Part shown: piece after piece, positions 8,392-17,712 of the stretch
Position numbering within the stretch: the first letter of the stretch is position 1
How the letters are laid out: each line of letters begins with the position of its first letter
From: CAKVOD01 sp964606505
GTDB lineage: Bacteria > Bacillota > Clostridia > Christensenellales > UBA1242
Assembly (NCBI GenBank): GCA_964606505.1
Contig: CAZSGM010000007.1
Location: forward strand, 11,389 to 75,388
DNA length: 64,000 nucleotides
Direction: 5' to 3'
Notes under the pieces: generated by a model
Databases searched by the model: none
Told to the model about the DNA's origin: nothing
Seen by the model: only the letters and a program-made list of their open reading frames with translations
Position numbers and translations under genes: made by a program

Positions 8392-10854
8392 TTGGAAACA
8401 GATAAAAAAGTAACAAAAAACACACTTGTTTTAGACAACTTAAAGGTTTTGGCAGGCGTTAGAAACAAAGAAATTTATACTCTTTCAACGGATTTGAAAA
8501 ACTCAAGAGTTAACCTCGAAGCAGTTTTGAAAAAGACGAAAGAAAAAGAGAGAAACTATCTTGCGGATATGGAGAAAAAGGCGCAAGAAAAGGCGGGATC
8601 TAAAACGGAGGACGTTAAGCAAACTGCTGCAGCGGGCGTTGAAAAGAAAGCTGCACCTGTGCAAGAGCCTAGCGCTAGAAAGTCGGGGAACTTGAACGCT
8701 GACAAACCAAGTGGCGAAAACCGTAATGTCCAAAAGAGAGTTTTTGATAAACCCGTCGAGAAAAGAGACGCCAGAGGTTCGCAAAACGGTAATTTCAGAA
8801 ACAACGGCAACCAGCCTAGAACTCGCGATTTTCAAGGTAACAGAGATGGGGCAAATGGCAAACCGCAAAATTCTGCGTTTAAAAAGCCACAAGAAAAGAA
8901 AGTCGCATTTGCAGATGTTGTTATCGAAAAAACACCTAAGAACAAGTTTCAAAACGCGCAAACCAAAAAGAAAAACGACACCCACAATAAGTACGAAACT
9001 AAAAAAGGTCGCGTAACAAAATATGACGCGTCGCTAAATGACCAAGAGTTTTTTGGTAAGAAAAAGAAAAAGGGTAAGACTAGCGAAAATCCTAACTATA
9101 TTAAGATTGAACACGCAATCATTTCGACAAGTGAAGTTTCCGTAAAAACTTTAAGCGAGAAAATCGGTCAAACTGTTGCGGATATTATCAAGAAATTGAT
9201 GCTTTTGGGTGTTATGGCAAATATCAATACCAACATAGATTTTGCTACCGCGGAACTTATTGCGGACGAATTTGGGGTAAAACTTGAGCAGCAGCTTGAA
9301 AAAACTGCCGACGAGCAATTGCTTGAGGATATCCAACAAGCCGATAACATCGAGTCAACAATTAATAGACCGCCAGTTGTTACCGTTATGGGACACGTCG
9401 ACCACGGTAAAACCTCACTTTTGGATGCGATTAGGAACACGCACGTTACGTCCGGCGAGGCAGGCGGAATTACGCAGCACATCGGTGCATATACCATTAG
9501 TTACAACAATAATCCAATTACCTTTATTGATACCCCAGGGCACGAGGCGTTTACTGCAATGCGCGCGCGTGGTGCAAGTGTTACCGACGTCGCAATTTTG
9601 GTTGTTGCAGCGGATGATGGCGTTATGCCGCAGACAAAAGAGGCAATTGAGCACATCAAGAAAGCGAACGTGCCTATGGTTGTCGCAATTAACAAAATTG
9701 ATAAGCCGGAAGCTAATGTTGATAGGATTAAGCAACAGCTTGTTGAATGCGATGTTATGCCTGAAGAGTGGGGCGGCGACACAATGATGGTTCCAATTTC
9801 TGCAAGGAACAACACCAACCTCGACAAATTGCTTGAAGTTGTGCTTGTTGTTAGCGAAGTTAGCGACTTGCGTGCAAATCCAAATCGTCAAGCACTCGGT
9901 AGTATTATCGAGGCAAAACTTGACAAGGGTAAGGGACCAGTTGCGACCGTACTCATTAAAAATGGTACGCTTCACGTTGGCGATACCGTCGTTTCAGGGC
10001 TCGCAGTTGGACGCGTGCGTGCAATGACGAACGATAAAGGTCAAAGTATCAAATCTGCAGGACCATCAACCCCAGTTTCCGTACTTGGGCTTGACCGCGT
10101 GCCTAACGCCGGAGATACTTTGATTGCGGTTGACGAAAAGACTGCAAAACAAGTTATCGTCGACAGAAAGAATAAGGTTCAACTTGCAAAACAAAAGGTT
10201 GAAACAAGTATTTCTGCTGAAGATTTCTTGAAGAGTATGATAACCAAAACTCCTTATAATGTTATTATCAAAACAGACGTGCAGGGGTCATTTGAGGCGT
10301 TGCAACAAATGTTGTCGGCGGTTGAGAATGAGGAAGTTAAGGTTCACTGCGTACACGGTGGCGTCGGCGCTGTTACCGAAAACGATGTTGAAGTTGCAAT
10401 TGCGTCAAACGCAACAATTGTTGCATTCAACGTAAAAGTTGAGACAAACGCACAAACGTTGGCAGAACAAAACAACATTAGTATAATGAATTACAAGGTC
10501 ATCTACCAAGTGCTCGACGATGTCCATAAAAAGATTAAATCAATGCTCAAGCCTGTCTTTGTTGAAAAGGTTATCGGACATTGCGAAGTTCGCGTATTGT
10601 TTAAGATTAGCCGAATTGGAACGGTTGCAGGTTGCTATGTTCTTGACGGTAAGATAACAAGAAATTCGCACATCCGAGTAATGAGAAACGGCGAGCAGAT
10701 TATTGATACAACAATTACCACATTCCAAAAAGAAAAGCAAGAGGTTAAGGAAGTTACCGCTGGTTATGAGTGCGGTATCAAACTTGACGATTTCAACGAT
10801 ATTAAAGATTTGGATATTTTTGAAGCATACATTATGGAGCAAATAAATAGGTAA
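8392..10854 (+). CDS. infB: Translation initiation factor IF-2
   Basis: An 820-residue IF-2. The first 240 or so residues are a basic, Asn/Arg/Gln-rich disordered region. An IF2_N-like segment follows, then the GTPase domain with G1 GHVDHGKT, G3 DTPGHEAF and G4 NKID, and the IF-2 domains II, III and C (YECGIKLDDFNDIKDLDIFEAY near the end). It delivers fMet-tRNA to the 30S initiation complex. There is no ATG in the right place. AAAGAGG at 8377-8383 favours the TTG at 8392 (8-base spacing) over the TTG at 8386 (2-base spacing). Confidence 0.96.
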   Translation: METDKKVTKNTLVLDNLKVLAGVRNKEIYTLSTDLKNSRVNLEAVLKKTKEKERNYLADMEKKAQEKAGSKTEDVKQTAAAGVEKKAAPVQEPSARKSGNLNADKPSGENRNVQKRVFDKPVEKRDARGSQNGNFRNNGNQPRTRDFQGNRDGANGKPQNSAFKKPQEKKVAFADVVIEKTPKNKFQNAQTKKKNDTHNKYETKKGRVTKYDASLNDQEFFGKKKKKGKTSENPNYIKIEHAIISTSEVSVKTLSEKIGQTVADIIKKLMLLGVMANINTNIDFATAELIADEFGVKLEQQLEKTADEQLLEDIQQADNIESTINRPPVVTVMGHVDHGKTSLLDAIRNTHVTSGEAGGITQHIGAYTISYNNNPITFIDTPGHEAFTAMRARGASVTDVAILVVAADDGVMPQTKEAIEHIKKANVPMVVAINKIDKPEANVDRIKQQLVECDVMPEEWGGDTMMVPISARNNTNLDKLLEVVLVVSEVSDLRANPNRQALGSIIEAKLDKGKGPVATVLIKNGTLHVGDTVVSGLAVGRVRAMTNDKGQSIKSAGPSTPVSVLGLDRVPNAGDTLIAVDEKTAKQVIVDRKNKVQLAKQKVETSISAEDFLKSMITKTPYNVIIKTDVQGSFEALQQMLSAVENEEVKVHCVHGGVGAVTENDVEVAIASNATIVAFNVKVETNAQTLAEQNNISIMNYKVIYQVLDDVHKKIKSMLKPVFVEKVIGHCEVRVLFKISRIGTVAGCYVLDGKITRNSHIRVMRNGEQIIDTTITTFQKEKQEVKEVTAGYECGIKLDDFNDIKDLDIFEAYIMEQINR

Positions 10855-10855
10855 T

Positions 10856-11191
10856 ATGAATAATAGATTAGAAAAATTAAATGAAGAGATTGTCAAAGCA
10901 GTATCTGAAATATTGCGCGACGAAATCAAGGACCCTCGCATTGATGGTATGATAACTGTTGCTGAGGCAAAAGTTACTAATGATTTGTCGCATTGTACTA
11001 TCTATTTGAGTATCTTTAATTCGCAAGATAGGGAACAATGCTTTAAGACGATTTGCAAGTGTGCTGGCTTTATTAGGAAGCAGTTAGCTGAAAAAGTTGA
11101 TATGCGAATTATGCCAGAGTTGCATTTTAAGTTAGACGAAACACTTGATTACGTTGACAAAATGAATCAACTTTTTAAAACTATAGAATAA
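10856..11191 (+). CDS. rbfA: Ribosome-binding factor A
   Basis: A 111-residue single-domain KH-like protein. It begins NNRLEKLNEEIVKAVSEIL, continues RDEIKDPRIDGMITVAEAKVTNDLSHCTIYLSIF in pattern, and ends with MRIMPELHFKLDETLDYVDKMNQL. RbfA binds the 30S subunit during late maturation. It begins one base after the infB stop codon and ends the operon at a terminator hairpin. Confidence 0.93.
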   Translation: MNNRLEKLNEEIVKAVSEILRDEIKDPRIDGMITVAEAKVTNDLSHCTIYLSIFNSQDREQCFKTICKCAGFIRKQLAEKVDMRIMPELHFKLDETLDYVDKMNQLFKTIE

Positions 11192-11194
11192 TTT

Positions 11195-11247
11195 AAATGT
11201 AGCGTTACGGTTGTTAAGTGTCTTAATTATCGCGCTACATTTTTTTA
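11195..11247 (+). terminator. Terminator after rbfA
   Basis: AAATGTAGCG pairs with CGCTACATTT at 11233-11242 and is followed by a T-run. The loop is long (28 bases). It closes the rimP-rbfA operon before nrnA. Confidence 0.65.
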
Positions 11248-11257
11248 AGGAATAAGT

Positions 11258-12214
11258 ATGGATTTTGAAATAATAAAAAATAAAATTAATCAAGCGCAAA
11301 AAATTGCAATTTTTACGCACATAATCCCCGATGGCGACGCGGTCGGCTCAGCTTGTACGGTTGCGCACTATTTGCAGAGTATTGGAAAGGAAGCAAAAGT
11401 CTATTTTCAGGAGCAGTTGAGCGACGAGTATGTTAAATTGCACATTGACGATTTAATTTCGTATCAAGAACCAACTGATTACGATTTAATTATTTGTACC
11501 GACTGCAGTAATTCCGAGCGCGTGGGGAAATACGAGCCGTTTGTGCAAAGTTGCGACAACACAATCGCGATTGACCACCATATTGCGTTTGATGATTTTG
11601 CGGCAAACAATTTCTTGAGCGTAAAAAGTTCGAGTACGTGCGAGTTTTTGTTTGACATTTTCCAAGCATTGGACTTCAAAATTGATAAACGAATGGCTGA
11701 ACTTATGTACCTCGGCATAATTCGCGACAGCGGGGGATTTATGTACAACAATACAACCGCACATACTCACTATGTTGCTGAAAAACTATTTGATTTGGGA
11801 ATTAACCACGAGTGGCTAAATCGTCAGTATATGAATACAATTAGTTTGCAAAACGCGATGGTTTTAAAGTACGCGCTCAATAATTTGGCGCTTTTTGAGA
11901 GTAACCGCTTTGCTATTTCTACAATAACGCGCAAAGAATTGCAAAATATCGGAGCGACAATCAACGACACGGGGATTGTTGTTAGCCAGATTTTGTCAAT
12001 TGATTCAGTCGAAGTCGCGATTTTTGCAACAGAGGTTAGCGCAGGTGTTTTTAAGGTAAGCATTAGGAGTAAATACGACATTGACGCGAATAAAATTGCG
12101 CAAGTGTTTGGCGGCGGTGGGCATTCAAAGGCGTCTGGTTGCAAGGTTTACGGGTCGAGAGAAAAGGTTGTTGAACTGTTTTTGCGCGAAGTTCGCAAAG
12201 TTATTAAGAATTAA
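11258..12214 (+). CDS. nrnA: DHH/DHHA1 phosphoesterase, NrnA-like
   Basis: A 318-residue protein with the DHH-family motifs THIIPDGDAVGSA, ICTDCSNSERVG, AIDHHIAFDDF and the C-terminal DHHA1 motif FGGGGHSKASGC. Bacillus NrnA degrades short oligoribonucleotides and 3'-phosphoadenosine 5'-phosphate. It lies between rbfA and truB, the standard Firmicutes position. AAGGAATAAGT precedes the start. Confidence 0.9.
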   Translation: MDFEIIKNKINQAQKIAIFTHIIPDGDAVGSACTVAHYLQSIGKEAKVYFQEQLSDEYVKLHIDDLISYQEPTDYDLIICTDCSNSERVGKYEPFVQSCDNTIAIDHHIAFDDFAANNFLSVKSSSTCEFLFDIFQALDFKIDKRMAELMYLGIIRDSGGFMYNNTTAHTHYVAEKLFDLGINHEWLNRQYMNTISLQNAMVLKYALNNLALFESNRFAISTITRKELQNIGATINDTGIVVSQILSIDSVEVAIFATEVSAGVFKVSIRSKYDIDANKIAQVFGGGGHSKASGCKVYGSREKVVELFLREVRKVIKN

Positions 12215-12229
12215 AGTAAGAGGTCGGCA

Positions 12230-13084
12230 ATGGACGGAATTGTTATCTTGAATAAGCCCTGCGGGGTTAGCAGCAACACCGCCTGTAGGAAAGTTGGCAG
12301 GTTGCTCGGCGAAAAAAAAGTTGGGCACTTGGGCACGCTCGACCCGATGGCTGAGGGCGTTTTGCCTGTCGCGCTGGGCAAGTGCACAAAACTTTTTGAT
12401 TATTACCTCAAAAAAACTAAAACTTACGTAGCGGAGTTTACGTTTGGGTACGAAACGGATACTTTGGATAGAGAGGGAGAGAAACTGCTTGATAATGGAA
12501 GCGTCCCTAGCGAAGAACAGATTGTTGCTGCGCTGAAAAACTTTCAAGGCACGATTTCGCAACTTCCGCCTAAGTACTCGGCTAAAAAGGTTAACGGACA
12601 GCGCGCATACGATTTGGCGCGACAAAACGTTAACTTTGATTTGCAACCCAAAGACATAACAGTTTACCGCTATGAGTTACTGAGTAAAATCAACGAGTGC
12701 ACGTACAAATTTTTAATTGAGTGTTCTGCAGGAACATATATAAGAAGTTTAGCGCGCGATTTGGCGTATAGTTTAGATACGTACGCCACTATGACAGCGT
12801 TGCAGCGTACAAAATGCGGGGAGTTTCGCATTGAAAATTCAGTAACCTTTGACGAAGTTTCTGAGGCTGCGGTTATATCGGTTGCGGAGCTTTTTAAGGA
12901 AAATGTTGTGAAGATTGGGCGCGACGAGTGCAGAGCGGCTTATAACACGGGCTACATCACAACTGTCGCAAACCTTGATAAACTGTTATACTTAGTGTAT
13001 TGCGAGCAGGAACTAGCAGGTGTTGTCGCAAAACACGACGAGCGTTACAAATTTATAATAAGAACAATGGAGTTTAATGATTGA
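12230..13084 (+). CDS. truB: tRNA pseudouridine-55 synthase TruB
   Basis: A 284-residue TruB. It starts MDGIVILNKPCGVSS and has the catalytic-Asp motif KKVGHLGTLDPMAEGVLPVALGKCTKLFDY, in which the Asp of GTLDP is the nucleophile. Further motifs are PPKYSAKKVNGQRAYDLAR and the late CSAGTYIRSLARDL. It isomerises U55 in the T-loop of tRNAs. AGAGGTCGG precedes the start, and its 3' end overlaps the next gene by 8 bases, where ribF is found in many relatives. Confidence 0.95.
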   Translation: MDGIVILNKPCGVSSNTACRKVGRLLGEKKVGHLGTLDPMAEGVLPVALGKCTKLFDYYLKKTKTYVAEFTFGYETDTLDREGEKLLDNGSVPSEEQIVAALKNFQGTISQLPPKYSAKKVNGQRAYDLARQNVNFDLQPKDITVYRYELLSKINECTYKFLIECSAGTYIRSLARDLAYSLDTYATMTALQRTKCGEFRIENSVTFDEVSEAAVISVAELFKENVVKIGRDECRAAYNTGYITTVANLDKLLYLVYCEQELAGVVAKHDERYKFIIRTMEFND

Positions 13085-13943
13085 TATGGTAAAATTTGGA
13101 CCATCTGGCAACGATGAATTGTTTTATGCGCAGGGGTTTAAGCATACAACCGACGCGTTTGCTTGGGTAAAACAAATGGGGCTTGACCTGTATGAATACT
13201 CGTTTGGGCGCGGAATATTGCTTAAAGACGAGACGGCGCAACTTTATGCGGAACTCGCGAAGCAAAACGATGTGCAGATTAGCGTTCACGCGCCGTATTT
13301 TATCAACCTTGCCAACCAAAATGAAGAAGCGGTTAATAAGTCGTTTGGCTATATCGACAAGTCTTTGGAGAAGTTGGTGTTGATGAACGGGCAAAAATGT
13401 GTTGTGCATATAGGTAGTTGTATGGATATGAACAGGGCGGAGGCGATTGAAAGAGTTACTTACAATTTGCAGCGCTTTATGGATTATTTTGATGAAAAGT
13501 ATGCAGGCAAGGACATTTTTGTTTGCCCTGAAGCGATGGGCAAGTTTAAGCAAATCGGCACATACCAAGAGATAATCAACCTCTGTACTATGCACAAATC
13601 CCTGATACCAACTCTTGATTTTGGGCATATCAACTGCATTTTGCAGGGCGGACTGAACAATAAGGATGCGTATAGGCGCATTCTTGACTACTTGTTTGAA
13701 AAACTCGGGGATGAGCGGGCGCGTAAGTTGCACGTGCATTTCTCTAAAATTGAGTATTCCGAGAAAGGCGAGGTAAAACACTTAACGCTCGCAGACGACA
13801 AGTTTGGGCCACCATTTGAGCCACTTGCAGAACTGTTGGTTGAGTACAAAATGGATGAAACAACAGTTATTTGTGAGTCGAAAGACATAATGGCGCAGGA
13901 CGCAAAGCAGTTAAAAACGACTTTTTTGAGTTATTGTAAGTAA
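13077..13943 (+). CDS. Endonuclease IV-like TIM-barrel protein
   Basis: A 288-residue protein of the AP endonuclease 2/xylose isomerase-like barrel. Segments that fit the metal-binding positions of endonuclease IV are VHAPYFINLAN, VVHIGSCMDM, VCPEAMGK, LDFGHINC and LHVHFSKIEYSEKGEVKH, with the late ICESKD. Endonuclease IV cuts DNA at abasic sites with three zinc ions. The usual signature sequences are altered in places, so a relative with a different sugar-phosphate substrate is possible. The start overlaps the truB stop; GGAG at 13069-13072 supports it. Confidence 0.75.
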   Translation: MIDMVKFGPSGNDELFYAQGFKHTTDAFAWVKQMGLDLYEYSFGRGILLKDETAQLYAELAKQNDVQISVHAPYFINLANQNEEAVNKSFGYIDKSLEKLVLMNGQKCVVHIGSCMDMNRAEAIERVTYNLQRFMDYFDEKYAGKDIFVCPEAMGKFKQIGTYQEIINLCTMHKSLIPTLDFGHINCILQGGLNNKDAYRRILDYLFEKLGDERARKLHVHFSKIEYSEKGEVKHLTLADDKFGPPFEPLAELLVEYKMDETTVICESKDIMAQDAKQLKTTFLSYCK

Positions 13944-14132
13944 GAGGGTAACACTTTAATGCGGTTGCAACTAAATGCGTTTTTTAATTATAATAACGAT
14001 ATTTTTACAAACGCTATGGTGTAAAAACTTAAGTTTAACAATCTTAACTTTTTATGCAGACGATATTTTGGCAGCATTAGCGCAAAATTAATATAAAAAC
14101 AAAATTTGTTATTTAAAATTGATTATTTGATT
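13944..14132. other. Intergenic region without a supported gene
   Basis: AT-rich DNA after the endonuclease-like gene. A 21-codon frame at 13959-14024 follows AGAGGG at 10-base spacing but resembles nothing recognised. No tRNA or riboswitch was seen. Confidence 0.4.
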
Positions 14133-14171
14133 AAAAGGCTTAGAACATTAAGGTGTGTCTAAGCCTTTTTT
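14133..14171 (+). terminator. Intrinsic terminator
   Basis: AAAAGGCTTAGA, a 13-base loop, TCTAAGCCTTTTTT. It is a clear stem with a T-run that ends transcription from the truB side before the spoIIIA operon. Confidence 0.8.
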
Positions 14172-14374
14172 GTATAGTCTGACTTTGTTTTTTTAAGTTG
14201 AATGCATTGTTGACAAAAAAACAAGCACAATAACAGATGTTGGAGAAGTACAACTAAAAGGTACATTGCGAATGTTGGGGCGAATAACCAAAATATTTAG
14301 GTTAATTTAGTTTGTTTTGCGCACCTAAACAAAGCATTTTGGCGTATGTTTTTATATAGAATTGCGTTTCATTA

Positions 14375-14403
14375 TCATAAAGCGGCTTGCATTTTAATAC
14401 AAT
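14375..14403 (+). promoter_or_regulatory. Candidate sigma-E promoter of spoIIIA
   Basis: TCATAAA (14375-14381), a 14-base spacer, and AATACAAT (14396-14403). The sigma-E consensus is about KMATATT, 14-15 bases, CATACAMT. Transcription would start near 14410, just before the spoIIIAA ribosome binding site. The match is partial, but spoIIIA is a sigma-E operon in Bacillus. Confidence 0.4.
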
Positions 14404-14419
14404 ATAAGAGAGGGAAAAA

Positions 14420-15325
14420 ATGGTTGAAAGATATTTGCCAATTGATATTGGACAGGCTGTGTTGAAGTTAAATCAGGCTAAGCTCAAGGAAATTCGCCTG
14501 AGGGTAGGGTACCCGATAGTTGTAGATTATGGCGGGGTTTATTATTTGTCTGCAAACGGCGTTACTGATACAATCGCGAAGAGTATTATTTGTGATAAGG
14601 CTATGATTGACTACATTATTAGTCAGGCGTGTGAAAACTCAATTTACGCCTACAACGAAGAAATTAAACAGGGCTTTATAACCGTTGAGGGCGGAATTAG
14701 GATTGGGCTTGCGGGCACATGTGTTAACGAAAACGCAAAAATCAAAACAATAAAAAGTTTGTCGTCGATAAACATTAGGTTGCCGCACGAAATAAGGAAC
14801 TGCAGCCTTAAAATCCTCGAATTTATGACCGAACCGCAGATTTTCAACACGTTGATTTTATCTCCCCCAGGGGCAGGGAAAACAACTTTGCTGCGGGATG
14901 TTGCGTTCCAAATTTCGCAGAGGTACATAAAAAACGTTTTGATAATCGACGAGCGCAACGAAATTGCAAATGTCGTGAATGGGTTTCCGCAATACAAACT
15001 TGGCGTTTTTTGCGACGTTATAACAAACTGTTCCAAGCAGTTTGGGCTTGAAAACGGTATCAGAAGTATGCGCCCCGACATTGTGATGACGGACGAAATA
15101 GCAAACAAAACGGACGTTGACGCCGTGATGTATGCGCAGGGTTGTGGAGTTAAGGTTATTGCGACAACGCACTGTGATAACCTCGCAAACCTAAAACAAA
15201 AGAAAGACTTTCAAGCCATAATCGAAAACAAAACCTTTGAGCGTTATGTCGTTTTATCAACGAGAAATGGAGCAGGAACAGTTGAGGGCGTTTTTGATAG
15301 AAATTTCAAGTGTTTGTGTATGTAA
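14420..15325 (+). CDS. spoIIIAA: Stage III sporulation protein AA (ATPase)
   Basis: A 301-residue ATPase related to secretion ATPases. It has the Walker A motif SPPGAGKTTLLRD, followed by VLIIDERNEIA and a GIRSMRPDIVMTDEI Walker B region. In the mother cell it powers the SpoIIIA-SpoIIQ channel that keeps the engulfed forespore active. It begins the operon behind AGAGGG, and its stop codon is immediately followed by the spoIIIAB start. Its length is close to other family members. Confidence 0.95.
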   Translation: MVERYLPIDIGQAVLKLNQAKLKEIRLRVGYPIVVDYGGVYYLSANGVTDTIAKSIICDKAMIDYIISQACENSIYAYNEEIKQGFITVEGGIRIGLAGTCVNENAKIKTIKSLSSINIRLPHEIRNCSLKILEFMTEPQIFNTLILSPPGAGKTTLLRDVAFQISQRYIKNVLIIDERNEIANVVNGFPQYKLGVFCDVITNCSKQFGLENGIRSMRPDIVMTDEIANKTDVDAVMYAQGCGVKVIATTHCDNLANLKQKKDFQAIIENKTFERYVVLSTRNGAGTVEGVFDRNFKCLCM

Positions 15326-15799
15326 ATGGTAAGCTTGCTGCTATCTGTGCTCGTTATAACTTGCTCCAGTTATATTGGTTGGGGGATACAAAATTATTAC
15401 AAAAGCCGAATTGTGTTCTATGAAAACGTTGACAACTTTTTGCATTATTTAAGTAACAACATCAACTTTTACAAAGATAGCATTAACACAATTTTAAAGG
15501 AATACATTGAAACATCTTCAGACTCAAAACATTTGAAAAACATCATCTCGTCGTACTTAAAAGGGAATATGGACTGCGACGCCGTCATAATCAAAAAAGA
15601 AGAAAAACAGTTAGTAAAAAACATCTTCAGCCACCTAGGAAAAAGCGATAGCGAAAACCAAATCGCAGGGTTCGCAAACTTTAGCACGCAGGTTCAGTTA
15701 CTAGCGAAAAAATGTCGCCAAGATTATGAAAAAGAGGGCAAAATCGCCACAAAACTAGGCGTTTTATTCGGATTAGCATTGGCAATTTGTTTGTTGTAG
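15326..15799 (+). CDS. spoIIIAB: Stage III sporulation protein AB
   Basis: A 157-residue membrane protein with an N-terminal hydrophobic segment (residues 1 to about 22), a helical soluble domain, and a C-terminal hydrophobic anchor ending GVLFGLALAICLL. The GWGIQNYYKSR segment after the first anchor and the late LAKKCRQDYEKEGKIATKLGVL match SpoIIIAB, a type II secretion GspF-like component. It starts directly after the spoIIIAA stop and overlaps nothing. Confidence 0.88.
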   Translation: MVSLLLSVLVITCSSYIGWGIQNYYKSRIVFYENVDNFLHYLSNNINFYKDSINTILKEYIETSSDSKHLKNIISSYLKGNMDCDAVIIKKEEKQLVKNIFSHLGKSDSENQIAGFANFSTQVQLLAKKCRQDYEKEGKIATKLGVLFGLALAICLL

Positions 15800-15807
15800 G
15801 AGTAAAA

Positions 15808-16002
15808 ATGGGTATTGAAATTATTTTTAAGATTGCGGCAGTTGGCATTTTGACCGCGATAGTCAATCAAGTCCTAAAATACGCGGGCAAGGATGAAATA
15901 GCGACGCTTGCGACGCTGGCGGGCGTGATTGTCGTCTTGTTTATGCTCATCAATATGATTAGCGAATTGTTTGAAAGTGTTAAAACTCTGTTTGCGTTGT
16001 AG
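15808..16002 (+). CDS. spoIIIAC: Stage III sporulation protein AC
   Basis: A 64-residue protein with two membrane helices (MGIEIIFKIAAVGILTAIVN and an AGVIVVLFMLINMISELF segment), the pattern of SpoIIIAC. The central charged AGKDEIA lies between the helices. TAGGAG before the ATG at 15808 fixes the start; a longer frame from a TTG at 15787 would overlap spoIIIAB. It is part of the mother cell side of the feeding channel. Confidence 0.92.
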   Translation: MGIEIIFKIAAVGILTAIVNQVLKYAGKDEIATLATLAGVIVVLFMLINMISELFESVKTLFAL

Positions 16003-16009
16003 GCGGCTT

Positions 16010-16393
16010 ATGGAAATTTTTAAAATCATCGCAATTGGGCTTATAACCACCGTCGCGGTGTTAGTCGTAAAACAGACGAAACCCGAAATCGCGGTTTTTG
16101 TTGGGCTTGCTGGGTCGCTGCTTATATTTATAGAAATAATAGGAATGGTAAGCGAGGTGTTTGTCGTTTTTAATTCAATCGTAACCAAAACAGGCGTGAG
16201 CAGCGAGCTATTTGGCGTTTTGATGAAAATCATCGGTGTCGGGTACCTGACCGAGTTTAGTGCGAGTCTATGCGCAGATAGCGGGAACACGTCTATCGCG
16301 GACAAGATTATGTTGGGCGGCAAAATTGTAATCTTAGTGCTCGCAATTCCAATTTTTATTTCAATAATAAATATAATAACAGGTTTGTTATGA
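16010..16393 (+). CDS. spoIIIAD: Stage III sporulation protein AD
   Basis: A 127-residue membrane protein with four likely helices: residues 3-18, 26-48, a middle VLMKIIGVGYLTEFSASLC region and a C-terminal IVILVLAIPIFISIINIIT. The GVGYLTEFSASLCADSG segment is conserved in SpoIIIAD. The start is the ATG at 16010, 7 bases after the spoIIIAC stop, with AGGCGG as a weak ribosome binding site. Its stop overlaps the spoIIIAE start by 4 bases (ATGA), which suggests translational coupling. Confidence 0.92.
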   Translation: MEIFKIIAIGLITTVAVLVVKQTKPEIAVFVGLAGSLLIFIEIIGMVSEVFVVFNSIVTKTGVSSELFGVLMKIIGVGYLTEFSASLCADSGNTSIADKIMLGGKIVILVLAIPIFISIINIITGLL

Positions 16394-17643
16394 AAAAAAA
16401 CATTTATGAACTCAAGTTATATAAAAATAGAAAAAAATTGACAAAACTTGATTTTTTGATGTGCTTTTTTGCAGTTTTAATCCTGTTATTTGTCAATTTT
16501 GGTGGCATTCCAAGCGTTTTTGCCGCGGGCGAAAGCGACACAACTACAATTGAAAGCGAACTCACTGAAACTGTGAACGAGCAGTTGTCAGGCATAGATT
16601 TTAATGGTTTTCAAACAATTTTAGACAATATGTCGGAGGAACAAATTGAGATATTTGGGGCTTCCTCGTTTACGGACAAACTAGCAAAACTACTTACAAG
16701 TGATTTTTCAAGCGGCGAAACAAACTTAGTGGGACAAGTCCTCGGCTTGTTTTTCGATGAGATTTTAGCGTTTATCCCGTTGCTTGCAACTATCTGCGCC
16801 ATTGCTATTTTGTGTAGTTTTATTTCAAATTTAAGGGTAAAAACGAATGACAAATCAATTGCGGACATCGTGCATTTTGTGTGTTTTGGAATTGTAATCG
16901 TTGTTTTATCCGCGTCGGTTTTTCAATTGGTTAATATGACACGTGAGTTGCTAAACTCGCTCCAAGCGCAAATGCAAGTTATTTTCCCGATTATGCTTAC
17001 TCTGCTCGCGGGGCTAGGGGGAGTCGTCTCTGTCAGCGTTTACCAGCCAATGGTTGCAGTGCTGGTGTCAGGTGTTATGCAAATATTTAATTATGTGGTG
17101 TTCCCGCTGTTTATTTGTACATTCGTTTTCTTAATCGTTGGAAATTTGAGTTCAACTGTAAAATTAAACAAGTTTATCTCGTTTTTTAAAAGTTCGTTCA
17201 AATGGGTTGTTGGAACGGTTATGGCGCTATTTTTTACCTTCCTAACTATTCAGGGCATCAGCGCGGGCAGTTTTGACGGGGTTTCGGTAAAAACTGCTAA
17301 GTATGCGATAAAAAGTTATGTGCCAGTTGTTGGCGGGTATCTGTCAGACGGGTTCAACCTAATTATGTCAAGTTCGATTTTAATCAAAAACGCGGTAGGC
17401 GTTGCGGGGCTGTTTTTGTTGTTTGCAACAATTATTATCCCAGTCCTTAAAATTGCAATATTTAGCCTCGGGATGAAACTTTCGTCTGCCATAATTGAGC
17501 CAATTTCCGATTCGCGTATCAGCGATTTTGTTTATACGGTCGGCAAAACTATGGGTTATTTAGTCGCAACAATCTTGTGCGTTTCATTTATGTATCTTGT
17601 TGCGGTCGGGCTAATTATTTGTACAGGAAATGCGTTTTATTAA
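16390..17643 (+). CDS. spoIIIAE: Stage III sporulation protein AE
   Basis: A 417-residue polytopic protein. An N-terminal basic segment and signal-like helix (residues about 17-40) precede an extracellular segment rich in Ser/Thr/Glu. A series of six to eight membrane helices then starts near residue 125, with LLAGLGGVVSVSVYQPM and the SYVPVVGGYLSDGFNLI motif typical of SpoIIIAE. It is a large membrane component of the SpoIIIA channel. In other spore formers spoIIIAF, AG and AH follow; here they do not. Confidence 0.94.
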   Translation: MKKNIYELKLYKNRKKLTKLDFLMCFFAVLILLFVNFGGIPSVFAAGESDTTTIESELTETVNEQLSGIDFNGFQTILDNMSEEQIEIFGASSFTDKLAKLLTSDFSSGETNLVGQVLGLFFDEILAFIPLLATICAIAILCSFISNLRVKTNDKSIADIVHFVCFGIVIVVLSASVFQLVNMTRELLNSLQAQMQVIFPIMLTLLAGLGGVVSVSVYQPMVAVLVSGVMQIFNYVVFPLFICTFVFLIVGNLSSTVKLNKFISFFKSSFKWVVGTVMALFFTFLTIQGISAGSFDGVSVKTAKYAIKSYVPVVGGYLSDGFNLIMSSSILIKNAVGVAGLFLLFATIIIPVLKIAIFSLGMKLSSAIIEPISDSRISDFVYTVGKTMGYLVATILCVSFMYLVAVGLIICTGNAFY

Positions 17644-17712
17644 GTCGGGCAATCGTTGTACGGGTAAAAGCTTCTAAACACCGCAAAAAGTTGAATTGTT
17701 TAGGTGCTAAAA

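Noticed and set aside
9415..9975. A long antisense frame over the IF-2 GTPase domain
   Set aside because: It is a reading-frame shadow of a very well supported gene.
13074..13781. A 235-codon open frame antisense to the endonuclease IV-like gene
   Set aside because: The sense-strand gene has clear family motifs, and the antisense product has none and no plausible start signal.
13959..14024. A 21-codon frame after AGAGGG
   Set aside because: Spacing to the start is long, the product is unremarkable, and nothing supports translation.
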